Positions 29,128 through 37,867 of a stretch of 64,000 nucleotides of DNA are shown in pieces. Within the stretch, counting starts at the first letter, position 1, and each line of letters starts with the position of its first letter. The notes under the pieces are model-generated. The model did not search any database. It saw nothing but the letters and a program-made list of their open reading frames with translations, and was not told where the DNA came from. The DNA is from Ignavibacteriales bacterium (GTDB taxonomy: Bacteria > Bacteroidota > Ignavibacteria > Ignavibacteriales > Melioribacteraceae), in assembly GCA_021740915.1 (NCBI GenBank), contig JAIOYW010000001.1:248001-312000 (forward strand). The letters run 5' to 3'. Position numbers and translations under genes: made by a program.

Positions 29128-30328
29128 ATCTTCTTGTCACCTTGATAACTATTTTTGGACGTTTAGAGGAATCGGAAAAACTACTGCCATAAAATGCCAG
29201 ATGTGATGCAGTACTCTCCTCGCCGTATAAACTTAAACGCATTCCCACATTTGAGACTCCATCAATCCATCTCTGAACAAATGGTGCAATTTCACCTTCA
29301 AACACTGAGCCATTGCGGGTAAAAGTGACAGACCCTGCGGTATTTAGTACTGAATCAACGGCAGCAGAACTGTCCGCGTATATAGATGCGTAAAGATAAT
29401 CCGGTCTCGGATCGCCCTGATTTGATGATAAACTATCCAGAGTTAAGGTCATTATTGCACTATTCACGATAGTCGATTTATCCATATCAGAAAAATCAAA
29501 AGCTAACTTACCTCTGTAAGCAACTCCTCCCTGAAGATTAATCATATCCGATGAAAAACCTTGATTACTCGGACTTATAATATGAACATCAGCATTAGGA
29601 TTGTAAATCAAAGTATCAGTATATACACCCGGTTTCGAGAGTTCGATATTAAGTTTGGGTCTTACAGAAACCAGAGTTTGAGAAAGAGCCTGAAAACCGA
29701 TGATCTGTTGATTTGTTGAAAGGCTTTTAAGGAGCATTCCGTTATTCTGAAGATAACCGCCCAGAACTGAACTTTTTAGCCACCCGGATACGATTTCCGG
29801 TTTGAGAAAATACGTTATGATCGAATCAGTAACGGTCGCAGCATCTAACTTAACATTACTGTTAAGATCGGTTTGTGCCTCAATAATGGAAAGACTATCA
29901 CGATTAAACCCAGACGGAGTCCATGCATTCCGAACATTAAAAACTGTAAAATCGAAAGATGAATTTTCATCTCCGATACGGTATGTTGGATACAAATCCA
30001 CCCAGGCTTTATTTATAACTAGTCCCGTTGAATCTGCAGTCAATAAACTCTTCATAGAATCAGGCAATGTGATAGGAAATTTTATCAGAATACTGGATTC
30101 AAGTCCGGATGAAAGTTTACCTAACAGTATTCTTGAAGATACTCCCAATTCAATTTCCTTTGAAAAAAAGGAGGATGTTTGGGAAATATTATCAGCACTT
30201 GTATCTAAAGTATCCAGATAAACTTTATCACCAGGAGGAATAAGATTCTTTCCGATTGATGAAGGATCATCGGAACACGAAATAAAACCAGCTACGATAA
30301 ACAATAAAACAATGATTTTTTTCAGCAT
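29117..30328 (-). CDS. DUF4270-like outer-membrane lipoprotein
   Basis: The 403-residue protein starts with a lipoprotein signal (hydrophobic residues 4-18, then FISC with Cys19 and SDDPSSIGKNLIPPGD). A cysteine followed by this SSIG-NLIPPGD start is the form seen in the DUF4270 lipoproteins of Bacteroidetes. The rest is predicted mostly beta, with two similar halves (roughly 35-200 and 225-400) that both end in a conserved 'RPKLNIE / RPKIVIKV' strand. The function is unknown. Its overlap with the PorV-like gene suggests a joint role at the outer membrane. Confidence 0.6.
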   Translation of the reverse strand: MLKKIIVLLFIVAGFISCSDDPSSIGKNLIPPGDKVYLDTLDTSADNISQTSSFFSKEIELGVSSRILLGKLSSGLESSILIKFPITLPDSMKSLLTADSTGLVINKAWVDLYPTYRIGDENSSFDFTVFNVRNAWTPSGFNRDSLSIIEAQTDLNSNVKLDAATVTDSIITYFLKPEIVSGWLKSSVLGGYLQNNGMLLKSLSTNQQIIGFQALSQTLVSVRPKLNIELSKPGVYTDTLIYNPNADVHIISPSNQGFSSDMINLQGGVAYRGKLAFDFSDMDKSTIVNSAIMTLTLDSLSSNQGDPRPDYLYASIYADSSAAVDSVLNTAGSVTFTRNGSVFEGEIAPFVQRWIDGVSNVGMRLSLYGEESTASHLAFYGSSFSDSSKRPKIVIKVTRRYAP

Positions 30329-30336
30329 AAAATAAA

Positions 30337-30909
30337 CTAGAATACTCCATTAAATTCTTTTAAAATATAATCTGTAGCAGATTCAAAATTTACCGCAACA
30401 AAATTGGGCAAAATATTAATTTTCTTCAAATGTAAAAATTCTTCTCCGGAAATATCGTTTACCAGAATAGTTTTTAACCCTGATCTGAATCCGCATTCAA
30501 TATCAGTGGCTTTGTCACCAATAAATACTGAATCTTTCAGACTGATACCCATTTCAGCTGCAGCAAGTTCCACCATGTAGGTATTTGGTTTTCGGCAGAT
30601 AGTTTTGGAAAGGTCATCATAATCAGGATGATATGGACAATAATAAAAAGCATCAACACTGGTGCCATTCATAAGAAGTAAGGTATTAATTCTGTTATTG
30701 ACAGCTAAAACATCTTCGTGCGTCATTAACCCTCGGCTTATTCCGGATTGATTAGAAATTACGACAGCCTTAAAATTCAATCTTTCTTTAATCTTTAAAA
30801 GACCTTCACCAACAAAAGGCAAAAGTTCTACTTCAGAGGGGTCTTTAATATATCCCGGATCTTTGTTTATAGTCCCGTCCCTATCCAGAAACAAAGCACG
30901 ATAAGACAT
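30337..30909 (-). CDS. HAD-IIIA phosphatase, GmhB-like
   Basis: The 190-residue protein shows the HAD motifs in order: ALFLDRDGTIN (nucleophile Asp, about residue 8), VVISNQSGISRG (about 52) and IGDKATDIECG (about 127). The YYCPYHPDYDD loop and CRKP resemble the zinc-loop region of D-glycero-manno-heptose-1,7-bisphosphate 7-phosphatase, though one of the usual loop cysteines is not obvious. GmhB acts in ADP-heptose synthesis for lipopolysaccharide; histidinol phosphatases are close relatives. ATG 30909 was chosen five bases after the glgA stop; a TTG at 30945 would lie inside glgA. Confidence 0.78.
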   Translation of the reverse strand: MSYRALFLDRDGTINKDPGYIKDPSEVELLPFVGEGLLKIKERLNFKAVVISNQSGISRGLMTHEDVLAVNNRINTLLLMNGTSVDAFYYCPYHPDYDDLSKTICRKPNTYMVELAAAEMGISLKDSVFIGDKATDIECGFRSGLKTILVNDISGEEFLHLKKINILPNFVAVNFESATDYILKEFNGVF

Positions 30910-30913
30910 TTTA

Positions 30914-32410
30914 TCAGGCGCCCAAAACCTTCCGGTAAAGATCAATATAATTCTTGGAGGAGTTTATCCAACTGAAATTCGAGCGCATACCGTTCTTGAT
31001 TATTTTATGCCAAAGCTTCGGTTCATTATGGTAAAAGTTAAGTGCCTTTAGAATAGATTTCATCATAGAGTCTTTATTGAAATCTTTGAAAAGAAATCCA
31101 TTCCCTTCGCCTGTTTTGCTGTCAAACTCAAAGACGGTATCTGCAAGACCACCAGTCTCCCTTACAATAGGAACAGACCCATAAACCAATGAATACATCT
31201 GGTTTAAGCCGCAAGGTTCAAACTGAGACGGCATTAGAAACATATCACTCCCGGCTTCAATAAGATGAGCTAACTGATCATCGAAACCAAGATAACATGA
31301 AAATTTAGATTGATGTTTACTCAGAGCTTCCATAAAGAAGCGATGATATTTTTTATCACCAGCTCCAAGTAAAACAATCCTAAGATTTTCTTTCATCAAT
31401 TCTTCAAATGCTTCAATAACTAAATCAAATCCTTTACTTGGATATAACCTTGAAATCATTCCAATAATTGGAATTTTTTCATCGTAATCAAAACTAAATT
31501 TTTCAGCTAATGCTTTTTTATTTGCAGGTTTATTTTCAAGGGACTTTATATTGTATCTTTTTGCAATATTTTTATCAAATTCAGGGTTCCACACCGAATC
31601 ATCGATGCCATTAATGATGCCGAATATTTTATCTTTTCTTTTTTTCAGAATATCATGCAAACCAAGGCTGAATTCTTTATCACTGCAAATTTCATTCGCG
31701 TATCTTTCAGAAACTGTATTGATAACGTCAGCATATTCAGCTCCGGCGCGCATAAAATTAAATTTTCCGTCACTGATGAATTTTGCTTGTTTTTTCAGTT
31801 CAGAGGGGAGTCCTGTTTTCTGAAATACATCTGCTGGAAATTCACCCTGGCTTGAAAGATTATGAATAGTGAATAAAGTTTTGATCTGATCAAAACCAGG
31901 TTCGTTCTGATAGTTCAACTTCAGATAGGCTGGCACAAGTCCGCATTGCCAGTCATTACAATGAATGATATCCGGTATCCAACCAAGTTTAATTATTAGC
32001 TCAAAAACCGACTTGGCGAGAAGTATGAATCTTTCATCATTATCAGGAAAATCTTCGCCAGAAAGAGGATCGCTGTACAGACTATGCCGGCCGCCGAAAT
32101 AATCCTGATTATCCAAAAAGTAAATCTGAACCCTGGCTTTTTTCCCGATAAGAAAAGAGGAGCGGAGAGAAAAAGTGACATCCTTCTCCCCGATTTTTGT
32201 AGTCAGGTCTTTAAGCCTTACAACTTCGTGAATCTTGTATTTTCTCTCATCAATAGCCCCATATTTTGGAACAACTATCCTGACCTGATGCCCCATTTCC
32301 TGTAGATTTTGTGGGAGAGCTGAAGAAACATCAGCTAAACCACCAGTCTTTATGAAAGGAACAACTTCGGAAGTGACGAAAAGAATTTTTAGTTTTTTTC
32401 CTGAAGGCAT
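30914..32410 (-). CDS. glgA: Glycogen synthase
   Basis: This 498-residue GT5 glycosyltransferase transfers glucose from ADP-glucose (UDP-glucose in some taxa) to a growing alpha-1,4-glucan. The ADP-glucose-binding KTGGLADV (about residue 21) and the C-terminal GSVPIVRETGGLADTV (about residue 414) are both present, as is MISRLYPSKGFDLV (about 317). It is the first gene of the minus-strand run here and is divergent from hutI. No other glycogen genes are in the window. Confidence 0.95.
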   Translation of the reverse strand: MPSGKKLKILFVTSEVVPFIKTGGLADVSSALPQNLQEMGHQVRIVVPKYGAIDERKYKIHEVVRLKDLTTKIGEKDVTFSLRSSFLIGKKARVQIYFLDNQDYFGGRHSLYSDPLSGEDFPDNDERFILLAKSVFELIIKLGWIPDIIHCNDWQCGLVPAYLKLNYQNEPGFDQIKTLFTIHNLSSQGEFPADVFQKTGLPSELKKQAKFISDGKFNFMRAGAEYADVINTVSERYANEICSDKEFSLGLHDILKKRKDKIFGIINGIDDSVWNPEFDKNIAKRYNIKSLENKPANKKALAEKFSFDYDEKIPIIGMISRLYPSKGFDLVIEAFEELMKENLRIVLLGAGDKKYHRFFMEALSKHQSKFSCYLGFDDQLAHLIEAGSDMFLMPSQFEPCGLNQMYSLVYGSVPIVRETGGLADTVFEFDSKTGEGNGFLFKDFNKDSMMKSILKALNFYHNEPKLWHKIIKNGMRSNFSWINSSKNYIDLYRKVLGA

Positions 32411-32452
32411 TAAGAAAATCCTGAAAATTTAAGTATTTAATTTACGAAAATA

Positions 32453-32480
32453 TTGACTTAGTGACAAAAATATTTAATAT
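32453..32480 (+). promoter_or_regulatory. Candidate promoter of hutI
   Basis: TTGACT (32453-32458) and TAATAT (32475-32480) are spaced by 16 bases in the AT-rich gap between the divergent glgA and hutI genes. The expected transcript would start about 24 bases before the hutI ATG. No ribosome binding site is obvious in that leader. This is a match to the general sigma-70 consensus only. Confidence 0.35.
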
Positions 32481-32510
32481 TGTAAAATTTGAATTTAATT
32501 AATAGATATA

Positions 32511-33749
32511 ATGCTTATCCTATCAAATGCTTCCGCATTGCTCACATTCGATACACAGGGCAAGAACCTAAAAGCCGGTAAATCCGAGATGAATGACATA
32601 GGATTACTGACAGACCATGATGTTATTTGCGAGAAGGGCAAAATCATCGATATCATCCCACATGGCAGTTTAAGCAATAATGAATATCGGGAAATTGATC
32701 TTTCGGGAAAAACTGTCATGCCCGGACTTGTGGAATGCCACACTCACAGCGCTTTTGCCGGTAAAAGAACTGATGAGATGATTCAAAGACTTCAGGGAGT
32801 AAACTATGAGGAGATAGCCAGAAGAGGAGGAGGGATTGCAAATACTCTTAAATCTGTCAGGAGTTCTTCCACAGACGAACTAAGAACCCTAACTGAAAGA
32901 AGGGTCAAATCATTTGTCTCGCAGGGAATAACATCGTTAGAAATCAAATCTGGATATGGTCTTTCTGAATCTGATGAACTGAAATTACTGAAGATCATAA
33001 AAGAGATTAAGCATACGTCTTCAATCGATATTTTCTCAACCTTTCTTGGAGCACATATTGTACCACCAGAATTTAAGAATAACAGGGATAAGTATATCGA
33101 AATTGTAACAGGAGAGTTGTTGAGCAGAATAATCGATGAAAATCTCGCCGACTACTTTGACTGTTTCTGCGAAAAAACTGCTTTCTCAGCCGAAGAAACC
33201 GACTTTTTATTTGAAAAAGCGGTTAAAGCCGGCTTAAAACTCAAATTACATACAGAACAATTTAACAGAATTGGTGGTTTGGAAACAGCATTAAAACACA
33301 AGGCACTATCTGTTGACCATCTCGAAGTTTTAAAAGAGGATGGGATTCAAAAATTGGCAGGTACCTCAACAATTCCCGTCGTGCTCCCGGGTGTATCTTA
33401 TTTTCTCCAATATGGATATGCTCCCGCACGTAGGATTATTGATTTTGATCTCCCGGTTGCTATTGCAACAGATTATAATCCCGGATCATCTCATATTTCC
33501 AACATTAGTTTCATAATGAGTCTTGCGCTTTTCGAAATGAGACTTACACCTGCGGAAATTCTTTCCGCCTATACAATCAATGCTGCTGCAGCATTAGATA
33601 TCAATTATAAAAAAGGAAGTATTGAAATTGGTAAGGATGCTGACTTTGCCGTCCTTGATACACCTGATTACCTGGATGTTTTTTACAATCCCGGTAATAA
33701 CCTCAACTTTATGACAATTAGTAAGGGCGAAATAGTTTTTAGCCGATGA
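32511..33749 (+). CDS. hutI: Imidazolonepropionase
   Basis: This 412-residue metal-dependent amidohydrolase performs the third step of histidine degradation, hydrolysing imidazolonepropionate to N-formimino-glutamate. Metal ligands are visible in VECHTHSAFAGKR (about residues 73-85), in the FLGAHIVPPEF region (about 178) and KLHTEQF (about 244). ATDYNPGSSHI near residue 322 carries the conserved Asp. It has the expected length. No hutH, hutU or hutG gene is nearby, so the rest of the pathway would be elsewhere. Confidence 0.94.
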   Translation: MLILSNASALLTFDTQGKNLKAGKSEMNDIGLLTDHDVICEKGKIIDIIPHGSLSNNEYREIDLSGKTVMPGLVECHTHSAFAGKRTDEMIQRLQGVNYEEIARRGGGIANTLKSVRSSSTDELRTLTERRVKSFVSQGITSLEIKSGYGLSESDELKLLKIIKEIKHTSSIDIFSTFLGAHIVPPEFKNNRDKYIEIVTGELLSRIIDENLADYFDCFCEKTAFSAEETDFLFEKAVKAGLKLKLHTEQFNRIGGLETALKHKALSVDHLEVLKEDGIQKLAGTSTIPVVLPGVSYFLQYGYAPARRIIDFDLPVAIATDYNPGSSHISNISFIMSLALFEMRLTPAEILSAYTINAAAALDINYKKGSIEIGKDADFAVLDTPDYLDVFYNPGNNLNFMTISKGEIVFSR

Positions 33750-33789
33750 TTATTAAGCTATTTTTCATTAATACAAAAGGACCTCCGAA

Positions 33790-35034
33790 ATGAAACAGAT
33801 TGGATTATTTTTTTTAATGCTTATGGGTTTCCTGACCACGATAAACGCACAAAAAAACAGTGTTATGACAGGGATCGAAGTTTTAAGGGAGCTGAATTTC
33901 AAACCCCTGGAAGGTAAAAATGTTGGACTAGTTACCAATCATACGGCCGTAGATCATGATTTGATTTCAACCACCGATATTCTTTTCTCAGCACCTGAAG
34001 TGAAGTTAAAGGCTCTTTTCGGTCCTGAACATGGAATCCGTGGTGATTTCCCGGCAGGGGAATATATCTCTTACTATATTGACAAGATTACAGGTTTGCC
34101 GGTATATTCACTTTATGGTAAGACCAGAAAACCCGATTCACAAATGCTTAAAGGTTTGGATGTTATTGTTTATGACATACAGGATATCGGATGCCGGTCG
34201 TACACTTACATCAGTACAATGGGACTTGTTATGGAAGCAGCGGCCGAAAACAATGTTGAAGTAATAATTCTTGACAGACCAAACCCGCTTAATGGAAAAA
34301 GAATTGAAGGAAATCTTGTCGAAAATGGGTATTACTCTTTTGTCAGCCAGTTCAAAATTCCTTATGTATATGGATTAACTCCAGGAGAACTAGCATCTCT
34401 TCTGAATAATGAGGGGTATCTTAAGGATGGAATTAAATGCAAGTTAAGTGTGATTAAACTTGAGGGCTGGTCGAGGAAAATGAACTTTAGTGATACCGGA
34501 TTACCATGGGTACTCACTTCCCCCCATATTCCACATCAATACTCCTCTTACTATTACCCTATGACCGGGATGATTGGTGAATTGACTTCAGTATCAATCG
34601 GGGTGGGTTACACACTGCCATTCCAGACTATTGCCGCCTCGTGGATTGAACCAGATAAATTTGCTCAAAAGATGAATTCGTTGGAAATTCCGGGAGTCCT
34701 GTTCAGACCGATATCTTATAAGCCATTTTATGCGATGGGAAAAGGAGAACAACTCAGCGGTGTAGAAATCTATATTACAGATTTTGACAAATGTCCCCTG
34801 ATGTCGATACAATTTTATGCTATTTACGCACTCAAAGAGTTATATCCAGAAAAGGATATATTCAAACTATCAGATCAGGGCAGATTCAACATGTTCGATA
34901 AAGTTTGCGGCACGGCTGCGATAAGGGAAAAGATCGAACAGAACAGACCTTTGAAAGAGATATTGGATTACCTGAATAAGGATATCGGACAATTTGCATT
35001 AACTGCTTCTAAATACTACTTATACAAAGATTAG
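33790..35034 (+). CDS. Exported DUF1343 protein, NamZ-type exo-beta-N-acetylmuramidase
   Basis: The 414-residue protein has a signal peptide (about residues 1-20, ending TINAQ) and a full DUF1343 region. Conserved segments are GLVTNHTAVD (about 46), ALFGPEHGIRG (about 77-87), YDIQDIGCRSYTY (about 128) and the ILDRPNPLNG strand (about 162). DUF1343 members such as NamZ/YbbC remove terminal MurNAc residues in peptidoglycan recycling. The export signal puts it in the periplasm or outside. It follows hutI by 40 bases with AAAGGA before the start, so cotranscription is possible. Confidence 0.88.
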   Translation: MKQIGLFFLMLMGFLTTINAQKNSVMTGIEVLRELNFKPLEGKNVGLVTNHTAVDHDLISTTDILFSAPEVKLKALFGPEHGIRGDFPAGEYISYYIDKITGLPVYSLYGKTRKPDSQMLKGLDVIVYDIQDIGCRSYTYISTMGLVMEAAAENNVEVIILDRPNPLNGKRIEGNLVENGYYSFVSQFKIPYVYGLTPGELASLLNNEGYLKDGIKCKLSVIKLEGWSRKMNFSDTGLPWVLTSPHIPHQYSSYYYPMTGMIGELTSVSIGVGYTLPFQTIAASWIEPDKFAQKMNSLEIPGVLFRPISYKPFYAMGKGEQLSGVEIYITDFDKCPLMSIQFYAIYALKELYPEKDIFKLSDQGRFNMFDKVCGTAAIREKIEQNRPLKEILDYLNKDIGQFALTASKYYLYKD

Positions 35035-35050
35035 ATAAGAAATAGCAAAG

Positions 35051-35091
35051 CATCCGGAGTGGAGGAAATTCCACCCCGGATGTCATTTTTT
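35051..35091 (+). terminator. Rho-independent terminator between DUF1343 gene and acs
   Basis: A 13-base-pair stem with one mismatch (35051-35063 with 35070-35082; CATCCGGAGTGGA against TCCACCCCGGATG) encloses a six-base loop, and six T residues follow at 35086-35091. It ends the plus-strand hutI-DUF1343 unit and touches the stop codon of the convergent acs gene. On the minus strand the stem is followed by a weaker T-rich stretch. Confidence 0.8.
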
Positions 35092-36982
35092 AATCTTCGA
35101 GAGTTGAGAGATTTCCTGGATCGATTCCCAATGCTTTAGCTTTTAATACACGACGCATAATCTTTCCACTTCTTGTTTTTGGTAATGAATCAACAAATTC
35201 GACATGTTCAGGCTTTGCAATTGGACCAACTTCATGACCGACATGCTTTTTTAATTCCTCTTTAAGTTCTTCAGTTTTTTCAACACCATATTTAAGAATG
35301 ACGAAAGTATGAATTGCATTTCCTTTAACTTCATGAGGCAATCCGATTGCGGCGGCTTCAACCACATAAGGATGGCTGACTAATGCGCTCTCAATTTCAG
35401 CAGTACCCAATCTATAACCCGAAACTTTAATGACATCGTCAACACGACCTATAATCCATATATAACCATCGTCATCTCTTCTTGCTGAATCCCCTGTCAG
35501 ATAAGACCCGGGAAACCTGCTCCAGTATTGCTGAACATAACGGTCTGGATCGCCATAGATTGTTCTTATCATTGCGGGCCAAGGATTTTTAATTACTAAA
35601 AATCCTTCTTCATTATTTTTTACTGATTTTCCTTCCTCATCCAGAACATCCATCAGGAGTCCTGGAAATGGCCTTGTGCCAGAGCCGGGTTTTAGCGGGA
35701 CACTCGGCATCGGAGTGATCATAAACATACCAGTTTCTGTTTGCCACCAGGTATCCATAATTGGACATTTACCCCTTCCAACAACGTCATAATACCATTT
35801 CCATGCTTCAGGATTTATTGGTTCACCAACTGAGCCCAGCAACCTGAGCGATGACAGATCATGCCTTGTAACCCAGGCATTACCCCATCTCATCAGCCCT
35901 CTAATTGCCGTTGGAGCCGTATAAAGAATATTAATTCCATACCTTTCAATCATCTGCCACCAGCGGTTCGGGTATGGATAATTAGGAGCACCTTCATACA
36001 TAAATGATGTTGTCCCATTTAACAATGGTCCATATACAATATAGCTGTGACCTGTTATCCAGCCAGGATCAGCCGCACACCAGTATCTGTCTTCTTCTTT
36101 AATGTCAAAAACATATTTCAAAGTGGTGTAAGTGCCTACCATATATCCACCATGTGTGTGGAGAATAGCTTTTGGTTTGCCTGTGGTTCCTGAAGTATAA
36201 AGTATAAAAAGCGGATCCTCAGCATCCATTTCTTCCGGCGGACATTTTTGAGTTGCGATTGGAAGTGTTGCGAGTTCATGATACCACATATCTCTTCCGC
36301 TTTCCATATTTATCTGATGTCCGGTCCTTTTAACCACTAAAACATGTTCAACAGTTGCAGCCCTCTGAAGTGCTTCATCGGCGATATCTTTAAGCGGCAC
36401 TATCTTACCCCTTTGATAAGCTCCATCCTGGACAATAAGAACTCTGGATTGACTATCCTCAATTCTTTCATGTAATGCTTCAACGGAGAAGCCCCCATAA
36501 ACAACTGAGTGTATTGCTCCGATTCTTGCACAGGCAAGCATTGCCATAACAATTTCAGGACTCCTACCCATATAAATAGTAACCCTGTCGCCCTTCTTGA
36601 CTCCGAGGCTTTTAAGAACATTTGCAAATTTTACAGTCTCACGATGCAGCGCAAAGTAAGAGTATGTTTTAGATTCACCATTCTCCCCTTCCCATATAAG
36701 AGCAAGTTTATTCCTGTTTGGAGTTTTTACATGCCGATCTAAACAATTGTGAACAATATTAGTTTTTGCGCCAACAAACCATTTATAAAATGGTTTATCT
36801 TCATCCTCAATTATTTTTTCCCAGGGCTGAAACCATTCCAGTTCTGAAGCCCTTTCTGACCAAAATTTTTCATAATTTTCTAAAGCATATTTATTTAGTG
36901 CATTCCAGTCTTTAACGTGTGAGTTTGCAACCGTTTCTTCAGCCGGGAAATAGACATCACCCGAGATTAGTTTTTCTGCCAT
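35090..36982 (-). CDS. acs: Acetyl-CoA synthetase (AMP-forming)
   Basis: The 630-residue protein activates acetate with ATP and CoA. The signature loop YTSGTTGKPKAI (about residue 267), TWWQTETG with the Trp that restricts the pocket to acetate (about 414-421), the hinge region GYIWIIGRVDDVIKVSGYRLG (about 507-527) and the C-terminal PKTRSGKIMRR with the catalytic, acetylatable Lys are all present. The length is slightly below the usual 650. It lies 81 bases downstream of pdxH and points the same way. Confidence 0.97.
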   Translation of the reverse strand: MAEKLISGDVYFPAEETVANSHVKDWNALNKYALENYEKFWSERASELEWFQPWEKIIEDEDKPFYKWFVGAKTNIVHNCLDRHVKTPNRNKLALIWEGENGESKTYSYFALHRETVKFANVLKSLGVKKGDRVTIYMGRSPEIVMAMLACARIGAIHSVVYGGFSVEALHERIEDSQSRVLIVQDGAYQRGKIVPLKDIADEALQRAATVEHVLVVKRTGHQINMESGRDMWYHELATLPIATQKCPPEEMDAEDPLFILYTSGTTGKPKAILHTHGGYMVGTYTTLKYVFDIKEEDRYWCAADPGWITGHSYIVYGPLLNGTTSFMYEGAPNYPYPNRWWQMIERYGINILYTAPTAIRGLMRWGNAWVTRHDLSSLRLLGSVGEPINPEAWKWYYDVVGRGKCPIMDTWWQTETGMFMITPMPSVPLKPGSGTRPFPGLLMDVLDEEGKSVKNNEEGFLVIKNPWPAMIRTIYGDPDRYVQQYWSRFPGSYLTGDSARRDDDGYIWIIGRVDDVIKVSGYRLGTAEIESALVSHPYVVEAAAIGLPHEVKGNAIHTFVILKYGVEKTEELKEELKKHVGHEVGPIAKPEHVEFVDSLPKTRSGKIMRRVLKAKALGIDPGNLSTLED

Positions 36983-37063
36983 AATTCCTCTTTTATTTGA
37001 GATAAAATATTACATGAAATCCGATTTTAATTTACTAATTTGAATGATTTTTACAAATAGCTT

Positions 37064-37699
37064 CTAAGGAGCAACACGACTAATCATCCATTTTTGGTCA
37101 GATTTTTTATAAACCACTCTGTCGTGCAATCTGTTTTCACGGCCCTGCCAAAACTCGATGTAATCCGGAACGATGAGATAACCACCCCAGTAATAAGGTC
37201 TCTTAACTTCCTGATCCGAAAGTTTGAACTTTGCGACCGAATCCTCAAGAAATTTCCTTCCTGGAACAGGATCACTTTGTGGAGAGACTATCGCGCTAAT
37301 CCTGCTTTCATATGGGCGATTGCTGAAGTACTCATCGGATATTCGCTCATTTGCTCTAAATATTTTCCCTTCTATACGTATTTGCCTCTCAAGTTCCCCC
37401 CAAAATAAAAGCGCAGAGACATATGGATTATGTTCAATATGTCTTCCCTTTTTGCTTTGATAATTAGTAAAAAAGAATAAACCTTCTTGTGTTATTTTTT
37501 TGAGCGATACTATTCTCGCTGAAGGTCTGCCTTCAGGGCTGACCGTGGAAAGGGACATTGCTGATGCTTCCCCGCTAACTACCTGAAGTGCTTCGTTCAT
37601 CCAGCTTGTCAATTGAAGGATCGGATCCGGATCCACAGAACTCTCATCGAGTGATCTTAGCTTATAATCTTTTCTTAGATTTTCCATATTCAATGACAT
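37064..37699 (-). CDS. pdxH: Pyridoxine/pyridoxamine 5'-phosphate oxidase
   Basis: This 211-residue FMN enzyme oxidises pyridoxine or pyridoxamine 5'-phosphate to pyridoxal 5'-phosphate. Typical features are LRKDYKLRSLDE at the start, SLSTVSPEGRPSARIVSLK (FMN and substrate, about residues 49-67), FFFTNYQSKKGRHIEHNP (about 75-92) and the C-terminal WQGRENRLHDRVVY. It is full length. Confidence 0.96.
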   Translation of the reverse strand: MSLNMENLRKDYKLRSLDESSVDPDPILQLTSWMNEALQVVSGEASAMSLSTVSPEGRPSARIVSLKKITQEGLFFFTNYQSKKGRHIEHNPYVSALLFWGELERQIRIEGKIFRANERISDEYFSNRPYESRISAIVSPQSDPVPGRKFLEDSVAKFKLSDQEVKRPYYWGGYLIVPDYIEFWQGRENRLHDRVVYKKSDQKWMISRVAP

Positions 37700-37867
37700 T
37701 TTTTAATGCTCCGGCCTTTTTTATTTTTTAATTATTTCGGCATAGGAATAACAAAATATTCACTAAATTAATTCATGAGCGATATTTTATAATTTTTTTT
37801 TAATCATTTTTTTATGCAGCAAATACTTGAAGCAATTCTCAGTCTTGCGGATAAAAGAAGGACAACA

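Noticed and set aside
29802-30221. A 139-residue open frame on the plus strand
   Set aside because: It is antisense to the lipoprotein gene, has no ribosome binding site and its product is of unusual composition.
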